Of a stretch of DNA of 64,000 nucleotides, positions 1 through 8,916 are shown in pieces. Under the pieces are notes generated by a model. That model worked only from the letters and a program-made list of their open reading frames with translations. It ran no database searches and had not been told where the DNA came from. The first letter of the stretch is position 1, and each line of letters starts with the position of its first letter. Made by a program: the position numbers and the translations under genes. Source of the DNA: Promineifilum sp. (lineage in GTDB: Bacteria; Chloroflexota; Anaerolineae; Promineifilales; Promineifilaceae); NCBI GenBank assembly GCA_017983515.1, contig JAGOBF010000007.1, positions 62,001 to 126,000 of the forward strand, in the 5' to 3' direction.

Positions 1-3000
1 TGAAGTCGCCGCCCGTGACGCGGAAGGTGATGTCGGCCGTGGGCAAGTCTTGCACGGTAACCGGCCACGTCACCTGGACACGGCCATCGGCCGGCACGGT
101 GACCGTTTGTTCGGCGTCGCCGTCGAGCGTCAGACCCAGCGCCTCCAGGCTGACCGTGGCCTCGATGTCAGCGTCGGTGTTGTTGTTGACGTTGGCCCCC
201 AGCGACAGGGTATCGCCAACGGTGAAGAAGCGCGGCGTCACCGGCCGGATGATGAGCGGCAAGCGGGCCAGGATGTCGGCGTCGCCTTGCCCGACGCGCG
301 TATCGGTCGTGGCCGCTTTGCTGTGCATTCGCCAGGTCGTGACGTTGTCCGGCAGCGGCACCTCGACCGAAACGCGGCCGTTGTCGTCGGTCATTACCTT
401 GGCTTCCCAGTAGGCGGTGTCCTTAAAGTCACGGCGGACACCGTCATCTTCGCCTTGCAGGCGCAGGGAGTCCATGCTTACATCGCCGCCGCCGCCGCCC
501 ATGCCGCCGCCGCCGGCTAGAGGTTCCTCGATCTCCAGTCCTTCGCCGGTGATCAGCAGGCCCGAGCCGACGCTGCTACGCATTGGCTGGCGAGCGTAGA
601 AGGCCTCCAGGATAGGCGGCGCATTGTCTTCTTTCAGTGACAACACGGCCACATCGACCAGGGCCAACGATACTTCGGCCTGCACCGGATTGCCCGCCTG
701 GTCGGTCACGGCTACGTCGAAGGTGGCCGTGTCGCCCGGCGCGTACTCCGCGGCACCCGGCGTGATGGCGACGTCGAGATCAAACTGATCGGGCGGCACC
801 ACCAGTTCAACGAAGCCGATGCGGATGTCGGCGTAGGGGAAGTTGGGGTCATCGGGATTCACCGGCTTGACCGCGGCCACAGTCACGTGGACGTTGGGCG
901 CGAATGCGTCGGTAATGGGTATCTCCAGAATCTGACTGCCGTTGACCGTCACCACCTGTTGGTCGATGAGATTGCCGCGCTCGATGGTCAGCCAGGCATT
1001 GACCGGCTGGGCGAAGGGCGACTGCACCAGAATCTGAGCCGTCTCGCCGACTTGGTACTCGCGCTTGTCGGCCGTCAATTCCATCGACCGCAAGTTGGGA
1101 TCCGTGCGCCAGCCGGCGAAGTTTTCATCGGCCGACCAAATCGACAGGCTGCTCATCTGCTCGCGGCCGCCGTCGTCGGTGACGGTGGCGACGGCCAGGA
1201 ACGTGCCGCCAGAGGCGGGCGTAAAGGCCACGGTGGCCTCGCCGTCGGCATTGGTCGTCACGGCCTCGCGGCTGACCTCGGTATCGACCGGCGTCCAGAC
1301 AGTGGAGCGTATGCCGGCTTCGGTCGTGCGCTCGCTCTCCCAGTCGCGCTGGTAGAAGACGACTTCGACCGACTGATTGGCGACCGGCTCGCCGGCCCAA
1401 TCTACCGTCAACACGTCGATGGTTGTCTCGCTGCCGGCATCGATCACGTAGCCCTGTGCGTGCAAGCCGACGTAGACGTCGGCGGCGTGGAAGGTGACGT
1501 CGGTGCGGCCGCTGACCGGGAACTCGCCCAGCCCGCCTACCGTCGCCTCGACGGTGACCGTCTGGCTGCTCGCAGGCGCCTCGGCCAGCATGTCGGCCGG
1601 CAGCGGGATGGTGACGTTGCCCGACGCATCGGTTTCGGCCTCGCCCGAAGAGATGAAGCTCGATCCGTCGAAGCCGCCAAACGGGCCGGTGGGTGTGTAG
1701 TTGAAATCGCCCTGATCGCCGAAGGCGTAGGTGGGGTGGGCTTCGAAGACCGGCGCGAACTCGATCCGATTGATATTCCAGTTGACCGGCAGGCCGCCGG
1801 CCGAGCCGCCGAATAGATAGGTGGCGTTGACGGTGACCTGGGTCGTCTCACCGCGCAACAGTTCGGCCCGGTCCGGCGTCACCGTCACCAGGAACTGGGG
1901 CGCGCGGTATTCGGCCACGGTGAAGGAGCGGCTGGAAAGCCAATAGTCGCCGGTGACGTTGAACGAATACGTGCCCAGCCCCATGTCGTCATTGATGACG
2001 AACTCGCCGCTGAAGACGCCATCCTCGTCGAGCGTGACGTCGAAGGTATCGCTGAAGGACTCCTCGCCGAAGACGAAGCTGGGATTGACGGAAATCTCCA
2101 GCGATTCGACGTCGGGCAAGGCATAACGCCCAAAGTCGGTGTCGCGGACGATGCCCTTGAAGTACACCGTGTCGCCCGGCCGGTAGATGGGCCGGTCGGT
2201 GTAGATGTAGGCGTAGATGGCCTGCTCCGGGCTGGTGTCGTTGTTAATGCCCATCTGCCACGGGTTGACGTTGCCCGTCCAGAAAGTGGTGGCCACGCCG
2301 AAGCCGGCCGCGCCGGGTTCGTTGCTGACGACCATCACGCCGTCGAGATAATCACTGTTGACTTCGTAATCGAACCGCGCAAAGCCGTCGGCGTCGGTTA
2401 CGGCCGTGCCGGCCTGCTCGCCGTCGCGGCGGTAAAGCGTTAGATTGAGGCCGCTCAACGGCTCGCCCGTGGCCAAATCGGTCGCCCAGGCGTGTGTCTC
2501 GCCAAACATCTCTTTGACAACCAGGTTGGTGTCGGCGACGATCAGCAGAACATTTCGGTTTTGCCACCAAGCGGAGTCGGCGTCGAGTTCGGGCGCGTTC
2601 ACCCGTAGCTCATAGATGCCCGTTGGCAGCACACCGCCGCCGGCCAGTTCGACCGTCTCGACGCCCAGCTCATCGCCGGACGGATCGACCGGTATGGTTG
2701 TTTCGAAGATGGGATCGCCGCTGGGCGGCCGCTCGTTCAGCTGGTAGGCATTAAAGACGATGTCGGAATTGACGCCGGCTTCATAGAGGGCCACGTTCAG
2801 CTCACTAACTTTGCGGTGCATGACCTGTATGTTGGTGGGAAAGCTGGTGCTCAACTGCGCGTTCTGGCTGGGCAGGTTGAACGCCGCCAGCGGCGGGACG
2901 GGCGCGCTGCGAAAGCTGAAGGTGTAATCGTCGCCCAACGTATTGCCATAGGGATCGGCGGCCGTGCCGGGCACGGTGACCGTGTAATCAGTTTCCGGCT

Positions 3001-4351
3001 CCAGGGTAAACTGAAGGAAGACCGAATAGCCTTCGTCCCACTGGTTGATGAAATAATCGACGTCGCCGGGATCAGGCGAAACGACGATCTGGTCTTCGAG
3101 GGTCTCGTCGTTCATCGGCGAGGCAAAGTCGATACTGACGCCATTCTGCCAGATGTCGGCTGTGGCGCCGTCGGGCGGCTGGGTGCTGATAACTGCCGGG
3201 AAGGGTATGGTGGTGAAGGTGCTGGTGTGGTCGCCCGACATCGTGGCCGCGCCGTTGGCCGAAGCGGCCGAAGCAGCAATCGTCAGCGTATAGGGTGTTC
3301 CCAGCGGTAGGGTTTCCGCCGGCGTCAGGACGGCCAGGCGGTCTTCGTCTTGCCAATCAAAATCGAGCGAGACGACCGCGCCGTCGTCGGCCGTCAGGCT
3401 GGTTGCCGCCTCAACCGAGGCCGTATCCATAGGCATATTGAAGGTGACGCTGATCGTCGCCGATGGAACTACGCGCACCTGCTCATTTTCTGGTTCCACC
3501 GTGACTACGTCGGGCCGGACGGTGGTGAAGCGCCACGTCGGCGCGTCTTCCAGCGGGCTGCCGGTCATGTCGGTCAGACCCGGATCGACGCTGACCGTGT
3601 AGGTGGTCGCGCCGGCGAATGCCGGATCGGGGATAAAGCGATAGATACTCGTCGACGTCCATTCGCCCGTGCCTTCGATGGGTGGGTCGAAGGTCAGCGG
3701 CTGGGGCAGACCGGCCTGCTCGCCGGAACTGACGAGAGGCACGACGGGCTTGTCGAAGACGACGGTGACGATGCCGTCGGTCTGGACGGCATTAGCGTTA
3801 TCGGCCGGTATCGTTTGCGTCACGCGCAGCGGGCCGGTGACCTGTACGGCGAACTCGACCGGCTCCTGAAGGGGCTGGCCGTTGACGGCACTGGCCGTGT
3901 CGGCGATGCGTACCTGGTAAGCCTGGCCCAGCTCCAGCGAGTCGTCGGGGGTGAAGACGGCCGTGTCCGGTTCCGGCCAGCTCAGTTGGCCTTCAACCGG
4001 TGGGTCAAGCGTGAAAGCAGCCGCCACCGATGTCTGATCCATGGGTTGGTCGAAGCGCACCGTGATGGGCGTGTCGAGGGCCACTTCCTGGCCCGGCAAC
4101 GGGTCACTGGCAATGACTTGCGGCGGCCAGTCGATGGCCTCGACGGGTACGGGCTTCGCGGTCACAATTTCGGCCGTTGCTTGCGGTTCGGCTGTGGCTG
4201 GCTCGGTCGTCTCGGCCGGTTCGGTCGGTTGGCTGGCCGCGGTGGCGGCCGTCGTCGGCAGGGCTTCCGGCTGCCCCCGACGGCAGGCGGCCAGGACCAA
4301 CAGGGAAGCCAAAAGGATGAACAAAAGGTGGGTGAATTTTCGCGAAAACAT
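1..4351 (-). CDS. Bacterial alpha-2-macroglobulin family lipoprotein, N-terminal part (runs off the window)
   Basis: Open for 1450 codons to the window edge. ATG at 4351 is preceded by GAGAGGG. The product starts with a lipoprotein signal peptide (MFSRKF, hydrophobic run, lipobox LAAC) and a Thr/Pro/Ala-rich spacer, then several Ig-like domains (e.g. VALDTPITVRFDQPMD). Macroglobulin-type segments follow: YFKGIVRDTDFGRYALPD near + position 2150 and a bait-region-type domain YAPGDTATFDVAVTDQAGN near 740. A Gly-rich stretch (GGGGMGGGGG) near 490-520 precedes the A2M domain (DTAYWEAKV, then VTTWRMHSKA, near 330-440). Known role of the family: a periplasmic or surface protease trap. The thioester domain (CxEQ) would lie outside the window, so whether it is present is unknown. 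The reading frame was spot-checked at three places and is continuous. Confidence 0.9.
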   Translation of the reverse strand, partial: MFSRKFTHLLFILLASLLVLAACRRGQPEALPTTAATAASQPTEPAETTEPATAEPQATAEIVTAKPVPVEAIDWPPQVIASDPLPGQEVALDTPITVRFDQPMDQTSVAAAFTLDPPVEGQLSWPEPDTAVFTPDDSLELGQAYQVRIADTASAVNGQPLQEPVEFAVQVTGPLRVTQTIPADNANAVQTDGIVTVVFDKPVVPLVSSGEQAGLPQPLTFDPPIEGTGEWTSTSIYRFIPDPAFAGATTYTVSVDPGLTDMTGSPLEDAPTWRFTTVRPDVVTVEPENEQVRVVPSATISVTFNMPMDTASVEAATSLTADDGAVVSLDFDWQDEDRLAVLTPAETLPLGTPYTLTIAASAASANGAATMSGDHTSTFTTIPFPAVISTQPPDGATADIWQNGVSIDFASPMNDETLEDQIVVSPDPGDVDYFINQWDEGYSVFLQFTLEPETDYTVTVPGTAADPYGNTLGDDYTFSFRSAPVPPLAAFNLPSQNAQLSTSFPTNIQVMHRKVSELNVALYEAGVNSDIVFNAYQLNERPPSGDPIFETTIPVDPSGDELGVETVELAGGGVLPTGIYELRVNAPELDADSAWWQNRNVLLIVADTNLVVKEMFGETHAWATDLATGEPLSGLNLTLYRRDGEQAGTAVTDADGFARFDYEVNSDYLDGVMVVSNEPGAAGFGVATTFWTGNVNPWQMGINNDTSPEQAIYAYIYTDRPIYRPGDTVYFKGIVRDTDFGRYALPDVESLEISVNPSFVFGEESFSDTFDVTLDEDGVFSGEFVINDDMGLGTYSFNVTGDYWLSSRSFTVAEYRAPQFLVTVTPDRAELLRGETTQVTVNATYLFGGSAGGLPVNWNINRIEFAPVFEAHPTYAFGDQGDFNYTPTGPFGGFDGSSFISSGEAETDASGNVTIPLPADMLAEAPASSQTVTVEATVGGLGEFPVSGRTDVTFHAADVYVGLHAQGYVIDAGSETTIDVLTVDWAGEPVANQSVEVVFYQRDWESERTTEAGIRSTVWTPVDTEVSREAVTTNADGEATVAFTPASGGTFLAVATVTDDGGREQMSSLSIWSADENFAGWRTDPNLRSMELTADKREYQVGETAQILVQSPFAQPVNAWLTIERGNLIDQQVVTVNGSQILEIPITDAFAPNVHVTVAAVKPVNPDDPNFPYADIRIGFVELVVPPDQFDLDVAITPGAAEYAPGDTATFDVAVTDQAGNPVQAEVSLALVDVAVLSLKEDNAPPILEAFYARQPMRSSVGSGLLITGEGLEIEEPLAGGGGMGGGGGDVSMDSLRLQGEDDGVRRDFKDTAYWEAKVMTDDNGRVSVEVPLPDNVTTWRMHSKAATTDTRVGQGDADILARLPLIIRPVTPRFFTVGDTLSLGANVNNNTDADIEATVSLEALGLTLDGDAEQTVTVPADGRVQVTWPVTVQDLPTADITFRVTGGDF

Positions 4352-4768
4352 GGATTGACCCTCTCGTAATTACGGGCAGTTGGGCAGCCGAAGAAGGCTG
4401 CCAATATTGACCAACGCGGCAATCAGCTCGGCCGCGAGCGCTATTATTAGAAAGGACGATAAACCTTGGGCGTTGGTTCCACGTAGCATACAGCTTGGGC
4501 AGTCCGCTCTCTAGTGGCCGGTCATTTGGGTGGCAAGTTGACGACAAGGAATATCGTCCGACCGATCATCATTGTACCATAGAATTGACCGGGTTTACTG
4601 GGGGTGAGAAAACCACCGGAGCCTTCGACCAATCGGCGGCGGGGAGCCGATTTAGAAAGCGGCGTTACAGAGATCGGGCCATTACTGAAAAGCCCTGGCA
4701 GGTAGAAGCGGATCGTGGTCGATTGCCGGCCGCTTGGGTACAATGCGCCCGGCAATAGCCTATTCATT
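4352..4768. other. Intergenic region between alpha-2-macroglobulin (-) and tadA (+)
   Basis: No convincing gene. A perfect 7-bp inverted repeat GGCAGCC/GGCTGCC (4383-4389 and 4396-4402, loop GAAGAA) lies in the leader of the macroglobulin gene. A -10-like TACAAT at 4739-4744 with a weak -35 may serve tadA, leaving a leader under 20 nt. Nothing else recognised. Confidence 0.4.
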
Positions 4769-5218
4769 ATGGATGAATCTGAACAATGGATGCGTTTGGC
4801 CTTGGCCGAGGCCGAGAAGGCGCTGTCGTTGGGCGAGGTACCGGTCGGGGCCGTGGCCGTGCTCGACGGTCAGGTAATCGGCGTGGGCTTCAATCGCAAG
4901 GAAAGCGATCAGGACCCCACCGCCCACGCCGAAATGATCGCCTTGCGCGCTGCTGCGGCGTGGCTGGACAACTGGCGGCTGATCGGTGTGACGCTCTACT
5001 GCACGCTGGAGCCGTGCCCGATGTGTGCCGGAGCGATGATCCAGGGGCGGCTGTCGCGGCTGGTCTATGGAACCAGGGACACTCGCTTCGGGGCCGACGG
5101 CACGATCATCGACGTGCTGAGCCAACCCGCCTTTAACCATCACGTCGAGGTCGTCTCCGGCGTGCTGGCCGATGAGGCCGGGGCGCTGTTGCAGGCCTTC
5201 TTTCGGAGCTTGCGCTAG
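4769..5218 (+). CDS. tadA: tRNA-specific adenosine deaminase TadA
   Basis: Deaminates A34 to inosine in the anticodon of tRNA-Arg(ACG), a cytoplasmic and normally essential zinc enzyme. The 149-residue product has the usual family length. It shows the catalytic HAE (H53, E55) and the zinc ligands in EPCPMC (C83, C86), followed by the conserved AGAM and the RLVYGTRD segment. ATG 4769 fits the family N-terminus (MDESEQWMRLALAEAEKA). An in-frame upstream start at 4715 would add 18 unsupported residues. It stands alone, followed about 100 bp later by tRNA-Ser, a pairing seen in other bacteria. Confidence 0.95.
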   Translation: MDESEQWMRLALAEAEKALSLGEVPVGAVAVLDGQVIGVGFNRKESDQDPTAHAEMIALRAAAAWLDNWRLIGVTLYCTLEPCPMCAGAMIQGRLSRLVYGTRDTRFGADGTIIDVLSQPAFNHHVEVVSGVLADEAGALLQAFFRSLR

Positions 5219-5259
5219 CGCCGGGTGACTGTGGAGCGGAATAATTTTCCAATTGGATC

Positions 5260-5287
5260 TTCACGTTCTTCCAATTTCTGCTATACT
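5260..5287 (+). promoter_or_regulatory. Candidate promoter of tRNA-Ser
   Basis: TTCACG (5260-5265) and TATACT (5282-5287) are separated by 16 bp. The -10 lies 27 bp upstream of the mature tRNA 5' end. The -10 is good and the -35 matches consensus at 4 of 6 positions. Confidence 0.4.
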
Positions 5288-5314
5288 ACCGTCCTGGATA
5301 ATTTCCACTGATTT

Positions 5315-5401
5315 GGAGAGGTGCCGGAGCGGTTGATCGGGGCGCTCTCGAAAAGCGTTGTGGCCGAAAGGTCACCGTGGGTTCGAATCCCACCCTCTCC
5401 G
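5315..5401 (+). tRNA. tRNA-Ser (anticodon CGA)
   Basis: Class II tRNA of 87 nt. The acceptor stem GGAGAGG (5315-5321) pairs with CCTCTCC (5394-5400), with G as discriminator at 5401. The anticodon stem GCGCT/AGCGT holds the 7-nt loop CTCGAAA, giving CGA. A long variable arm GTGGCC-GAAA-GGTCAC is typical of Ser. The T arm is GTGGG-TTCGAAT-CCCAC. CCA is not encoded. It decodes UCG serine codons. Confidence 0.95.
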
Positions 5402-5408
5402 CCTAATC

Positions 5409-5434
5409 GAAACCCTGCCGGCCGGCGGGGTTTC
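5409..5434 (+). terminator. Probable terminator after tRNA-Ser
   Basis: GAAACCC (5409-5415) pairs with GGGTTTC (5428-5434) around an inner GCCGGCCGGC, starting 8 nt after the tRNA. The T tract is short (TTTCTTC). Confidence 0.5.
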
Positions 5435-5565
5435 TTCGTCCCCGCCTCTCGCCCGTTTCCTCAACGCCATCGTCCTCAGTACCCCTTTTCCTAACCGCGC
5501 ATATGCATTGGGCACACTTATCACGTTGCGCCTCCGCTTACAAGGGGCCTGAACCTAACCGAAGC

Positions 5566-6027
5566 GATGCTGAGGTGGACGTCGTCGAGGCGTTGATCGA
5601 GATGACCGGCAACCGGGGGCCGGATATCTGTATCGAGGCCGTCGGCATGGAAGCCAATAGTGGTGGCCTGGAAGGGGCCTATGACCGGGTCAAGCAGACG
5701 TTGCGGCTGGAAACGGATCGTCCCTATGCGCTGCGCGAGGCTATTCGCGCCTGCCGCAAGGGCGGGATTCTGGTGGTTATGGGCGTCTATGCTGGAATGA
5801 TCGACAAATTTCCCATCGGGGCCGTGTTCAACAAGGGACTGACCATCCGCGCCGGCCAGTAGCACGGCCACCGCTACGTCCCCGAGCTGCTGCGCCTGGC
5901 CCAGCCAGGGCGTATGGATAGGTCCTTCCCCATCACCCACCGCTTCTCGCTCGATCAAGCCATGACCGACTTCGAGATCTCCCGCATCCGCTCCGACAAC
6001 TGCGTCCGGGCAATATTTCTTCATTAG
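5566..6027 (+). pseudogene. Decayed zinc-dependent alcohol/formaldehyde dehydrogenase, C-terminal fragment
   Basis: Translation from about 5566 gives DVVEALIEMTGNRGPD, then IEAVGMEA, ALREAIRACRKGG and PIGAVFNKGLTIRAGQ. This is the cofactor-domain second half of GroES-type zinc dehydrogenases of the formaldehyde/threonine dehydrogenase group. A TAG stop at 5860-5862 interrupts it. The same frame continues after the stop with HGHRYVPELLRLAQPG, then ITHRFSLDQAMTDFEI, to a natural C-terminus and TAG at 6025. The N-terminal half with the zinc ligands and most of the Rossmann fold is missing upstream. It is therefore a pseudogene. A short fragment resembling the missing N-terminal part lies 4 kb downstream (10030-10119). 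Confidence 0.75.
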
Positions 6028-6048
6028 GATTGGGACAGGAGGACAGAT

Positions 6049-6102
6049 CACGACACCGGGTTTCTTCCAGCGAACTCTTGTTCGCCAAACTCGGTCTCTA
6101 TC
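6049..6102. repeat. 54-bp palindromic repeat, copy A
   Basis: About 48 of 54 positions match copy B at 8803-8856 in direct orientation. It contains a perfect hairpin GCGAAC-TCTT-GTTCGC (6070-6085) nested in imperfect outer arms ACCGGGTTT/AAACTCGGT. It has no coding potential of its own, and resembles a REP- or MITE-like palindromic element. Confidence 0.65.
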
Positions 6103-6123
6103 CCCTAAAAGCTCCACATAAAA

Positions 6124-6155
6124 AAACCGGGTTTTCAAGAAGAAGCCCGGTTTTT
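6124..6155. terminator. Rho-independent terminator-like hairpin
   Basis: Perfect 8-bp stem AAACCGGG (6124-6131) with CCCGGTTT (6146-6153), a 14-nt loop, flanking A run on the left and T run on the right, so it could act in both directions. It follows the dehydrogenase remnant. The stem sequence also resembles the outer arms of the nearby palindromic repeat. Confidence 0.6.
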
Positions 6156-6178
6156 CTCTTCATTCGTAATTTGCCCCC

Positions 6179-6202
6179 GTTGTGTCGGCTAGCCGACACA
6201 AC
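6179..6202. promoter_or_regulatory. Perfect 24-bp palindrome, candidate operator upstream of the secreted propeller gene
   Basis: GTTGTGTCGGCT (6179-6190) is the exact reverse complement of AGCCGACACAAC (6191-6202), with no spacer. A -10-like TATGAT lies at 6220-6225, 17 bp further on, so the palindrome would cover the -35 region of a promoter reading into the gene at 6367. TTTT follows directly, so a terminator role is also possible. Confidence 0.5.
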
Positions 6203-6366
6203 TTTTCCCGATTTTAGTGTATGATGTTGAAACGCACGCGCGTAGCCAGTTGCAGGGCAATCGTTAGGCAGTCCATCCCAGGCTGATCCACCTAGCGGTG
6301 CCCTTCTCTGGAATCATCCACAACTCTCGTCTTGGCCGAAGGTCCATCATTGCAGGAGACAAAACA

Positions 6367-8799
6367 ATGAAGCATTTATCGGGAAGGGATGGATTCCGCG
6401 CCGCTCGGCTCCGGCCGGCGGTACTCTTATTGTTCGGCTTTGTGCTGCTGCTGCAGGCGTCGGCCGCTTCGGCCCTCAACTGGAATATCCAGACGGTCGA
6501 CGACACCGCGGTCGTGGGCTCCTATACCTCTCTGGCGCTCGACGCCGCCGGCAACCCGCACATCAGCTACTTCGACAACACCTACCGCGACCTGAAGTAC
6601 GCCACCTGGAATGGGACGAGTTGGGATCTGCAGACGGTCGACAGCGGCGGGATCGTGGGCCCCTTTACCTCGCTGGCGCTGGACGCCGACGGCAACCCGC
6701 ACATCAGCTACTTCGACAACACCAACTTTGCCCTGAAGTATGCCGCCTGGAACGGGACGAGCTGGGACCTGGAGACGGTCGATAGCGCCGAGGCCGTGGG
6801 CGAGTACACCTCGCTGGCGCTGGACGCCGCCGGCAACCCGCGCATTAGTTATTATGACTTCACCAACAGCGCCCTGAAGTACGCCGCCTGGAATGGGACG
6901 AGCTGGTCACTGTCGACGGTCGACAGCGACGGGGACGTGGGCTACGTTACCTCGCTGGCGCTGGACGCTGCTGGCAACCCGCGCATTAGCTACCTCGACA
7001 ACACCAACGGCGATCTGAAGTACGCCTCCTTGAACGGGACGAGCTGGGATCTGCAGACGGTTGACAGCGACGGGGTCGTGGGCTGGTTCACCTCGCTGGC
7101 GCTGGACGCCGCCGGCGACCCGCACATCAGCTACTTCAACGACACCAACGACGCCCTGAAGTACGCCGCCCGGAACGGGACGAGCTGGGACGTGTCGACC
7201 GTCGACAGCGACGGGGACGTGGGCGCGTACACCTCGCTGGCGCTGGACGCCGCCGGCAACCCGCGCATCAGCTACTACGACGTCGGTAACCGTGACCTGA
7301 AATACGCCGCCTGGAACGGAACGGATTGGGACCGGACAACGGTAGACAGCTACGAGGATGTGGGCCCCTATACCTCGCTGGCGCTCGATGCCGCCGGCAA
7401 CCCGCGCATCAGCTACTACAACGACCTCAGCGGCGACCTGAAGTACGCCGATGGTTTGCCCGCAGCCAAATTGACCATCACCAAGAGTGTCGGCGGCAGC
7501 GGTGCGCCGGCGGACTGGTCATTCGCCTTCAGCGGCGATCTGGGGGCCTTCAATCTGACCGACGAAGGCCCGTCCACAACCGAGGGCAGTGTGACCCCCG
7601 GCACGGTGGCCGTCAACGAGACGAACCCGGCCGGCTACGCCACCTCGGCGTCGTGCGACAACGGGGCCACGTCGACCGACGGCACCCTGTCAGTGACACT
7701 GGCCGACGGCGACGACGTGACCTGCACCTTCACCAACACTATCTGCCAGCTGGGCAGCTTCGACACGACCTCGACGTGGGCATGCGCCGCGGCCGCCCCC
7801 GGCCACTTCGTAGATACCATCGGCGCATCGGCGCAAACCGCCTGTGACCCCGGCTACTACCAGCCCGCCAGCGGCGCGACCGCGTGTTTCTCGGCCGACC
7901 CCGGCTACTACGCCACCGGCCCGGCGGCCATCGAGCAGACCGCCTGCCCGGCTGGCATGACCTCGCCCCCCGGCTCCGACAGTATCGACGATTGCGTCAA
8001 CCTCGCGCCCGACATCTTCATGTCGGCCAAGACGGCCGGCACCACCGGTGACGGGCTGGCCTTCGGCCCCGAAGACATTCTGAAGTGGGACGGCTCGGCC
8101 TGGTCGACGTGGTTCGACGGCTCGGCCGCGCTGCTGATGCCTAATCGGGCCACGCACAACATCAACGCCTTCTGGATCCCCGACCCCGACGGCGCGGAAG
8201 TGGTCATGTCCTTCGCCCAAAACCGGCGTTTCGTGCCCGACATCACCGTACCCGTCGATGGCATGGACCTGGTGCGCTGGGATGGCGGTGAGTTCAGCTT
8301 CTACTTCGACGGCTCCGATGTGGCTCTGACCCAGAAGGTGCCGGAGAAGATCGACGGATTGCACGTGCTGCCCGGTTCCCAGTCGCCTATCAATGGCGGG
8401 AACTGCGAAGCCTACCTGCTGATCAGCACACTGGGGTCGGGCAGGGTTCCCAACTACGGCGGCGGCACGCTGAAGTTCAGCGGCGAAGACGTGCTGGGCT
8501 TCTGCGCCACGCAACTGGGGATCAACACGACCGGCTATTGGCACATGGTGGTCGACGGCTCGGCCGCCGGGCTGCCGAAGAACGCCACCGACAGCATCAG
8601 CCTCGACGAGGACGGCCGCACGCTCTATCTGACGACGAAGAAGGCGGTCAACCTGGGCGGCGGCGTGGTTGGCGGCCACTCGATGGTCTTCGCCTACGAC
8701 CTCGTCGACGGAACCTTCAGCGGCCCGCACTTCAGCGCCCCGGCCAACGGCCTGAAGCAGCAAGTAGCGGGCTTGCAGGTGGACGGATCGCTGCCATAG
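6367..8799 (+). CDS. Secreted protein with seven-fold beta-propeller-like repeats, SpaA/prealbumin-like and Cys-rich domains
   Basis: 810 residues. ATG 6367 follows CAGGAGAC; an upstream start at 6298 would precede this ribosome site. Signal peptide about residues 1-36 (hydrophobic VLLLFGFVLLLQASAASA). Residues 39-367 are seven near-identical 47-residue repeats (core TSLALDAAGNPRISYYD, end LKYAAWNGTSW), most simply one seven-bladed propeller. Then comes an Ig/prealbumin-like domain (KLTITKSVGG to CTFTNT). A Cys-rich segment with CDPGYYQPASGATAC and DPGYYATGP follows, like ephrin-receptor/GCC repeats. The last 270 residues show two related segments (ILKWDGSAWSTWFDGSA and LVRWDGGEFSFYFDGSD). 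No catalytic motif was seen. Probably an exported or surface protein; function unknown. Followed directly by repeat copy B and a strong terminator. Confidence 0.85.
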   Translation: MKHLSGRDGFRAARLRPAVLLLFGFVLLLQASAASALNWNIQTVDDTAVVGSYTSLALDAAGNPHISYFDNTYRDLKYATWNGTSWDLQTVDSGGIVGPFTSLALDADGNPHISYFDNTNFALKYAAWNGTSWDLETVDSAEAVGEYTSLALDAAGNPRISYYDFTNSALKYAAWNGTSWSLSTVDSDGDVGYVTSLALDAAGNPRISYLDNTNGDLKYASLNGTSWDLQTVDSDGVVGWFTSLALDAAGDPHISYFNDTNDALKYAARNGTSWDVSTVDSDGDVGAYTSLALDAAGNPRISYYDVGNRDLKYAAWNGTDWDRTTVDSYEDVGPYTSLALDAAGNPRISYYNDLSGDLKYADGLPAAKLTITKSVGGSGAPADWSFAFSGDLGAFNLTDEGPSTTEGSVTPGTVAVNETNPAGYATSASCDNGATSTDGTLSVTLADGDDVTCTFTNTICQLGSFDTTSTWACAAAAPGHFVDTIGASAQTACDPGYYQPASGATACFSADPGYYATGPAAIEQTACPAGMTSPPGSDSIDDCVNLAPDIFMSAKTAGTTGDGLAFGPEDILKWDGSAWSTWFDGSAALLMPNRATHNINAFWIPDPDGAEVVMSFAQNRRFVPDITVPVDGMDLVRWDGGEFSFYFDGSDVALTQKVPEKIDGLHVLPGSQSPINGGNCEAYLLISTLGSGRVPNYGGGTLKFSGEDVLGFCATQLGINTTGYWHMVVDGSAAGLPKNATDSISLDEDGRTLYLTTKKAVNLGGGVVGGHSMVFAYDLVDGTFSGPHFSAPANGLKQQVAGLQVDGSLP
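6481..7467 (+). repeat. Seven in-frame tandem repeats of 141 bp
   Basis: Units start at W codons spaced exactly 141 bp apart (6481, 6622 and so on). They are highly similar in DNA as well as protein, which implies recent duplication or homogenisation by recombination. The first unit lacks the preceding WNGTS. The variable positions are mainly at turns. Confidence 0.85.
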
Positions 8800-8802
8800 A
8801 CC

Positions 8803-8856
8803 CACGAAACCGGGTTTTTTCCAGCGAACCTTGTTCGCCATACTCGGTTTCCAATC
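8803..8856. repeat. 54-bp palindromic repeat, copy B
   Basis: Direct copy of the element at 6049-6102, differing by a few substitutions and two single-base indels. The inner hairpin GCGAAC-CTT-GTTCGC is kept. It begins 3 bp after the stop codon of the propeller gene, so the two copies flank that gene. Confidence 0.65.
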
Positions 8857-8916
8857 TTGTCTCCTCCAGACTGAACATCGGGCCGTGGAAACGCGGTGCA
8901 TCTCACAAGTAAAATA

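Noticed and set aside
887..1816. 309-codon plus-strand frame in the alpha-2-macroglobulin region
   Set aside because: The minus-strand macroglobulin frame is continuous with clear domain motifs; this is its shadow.
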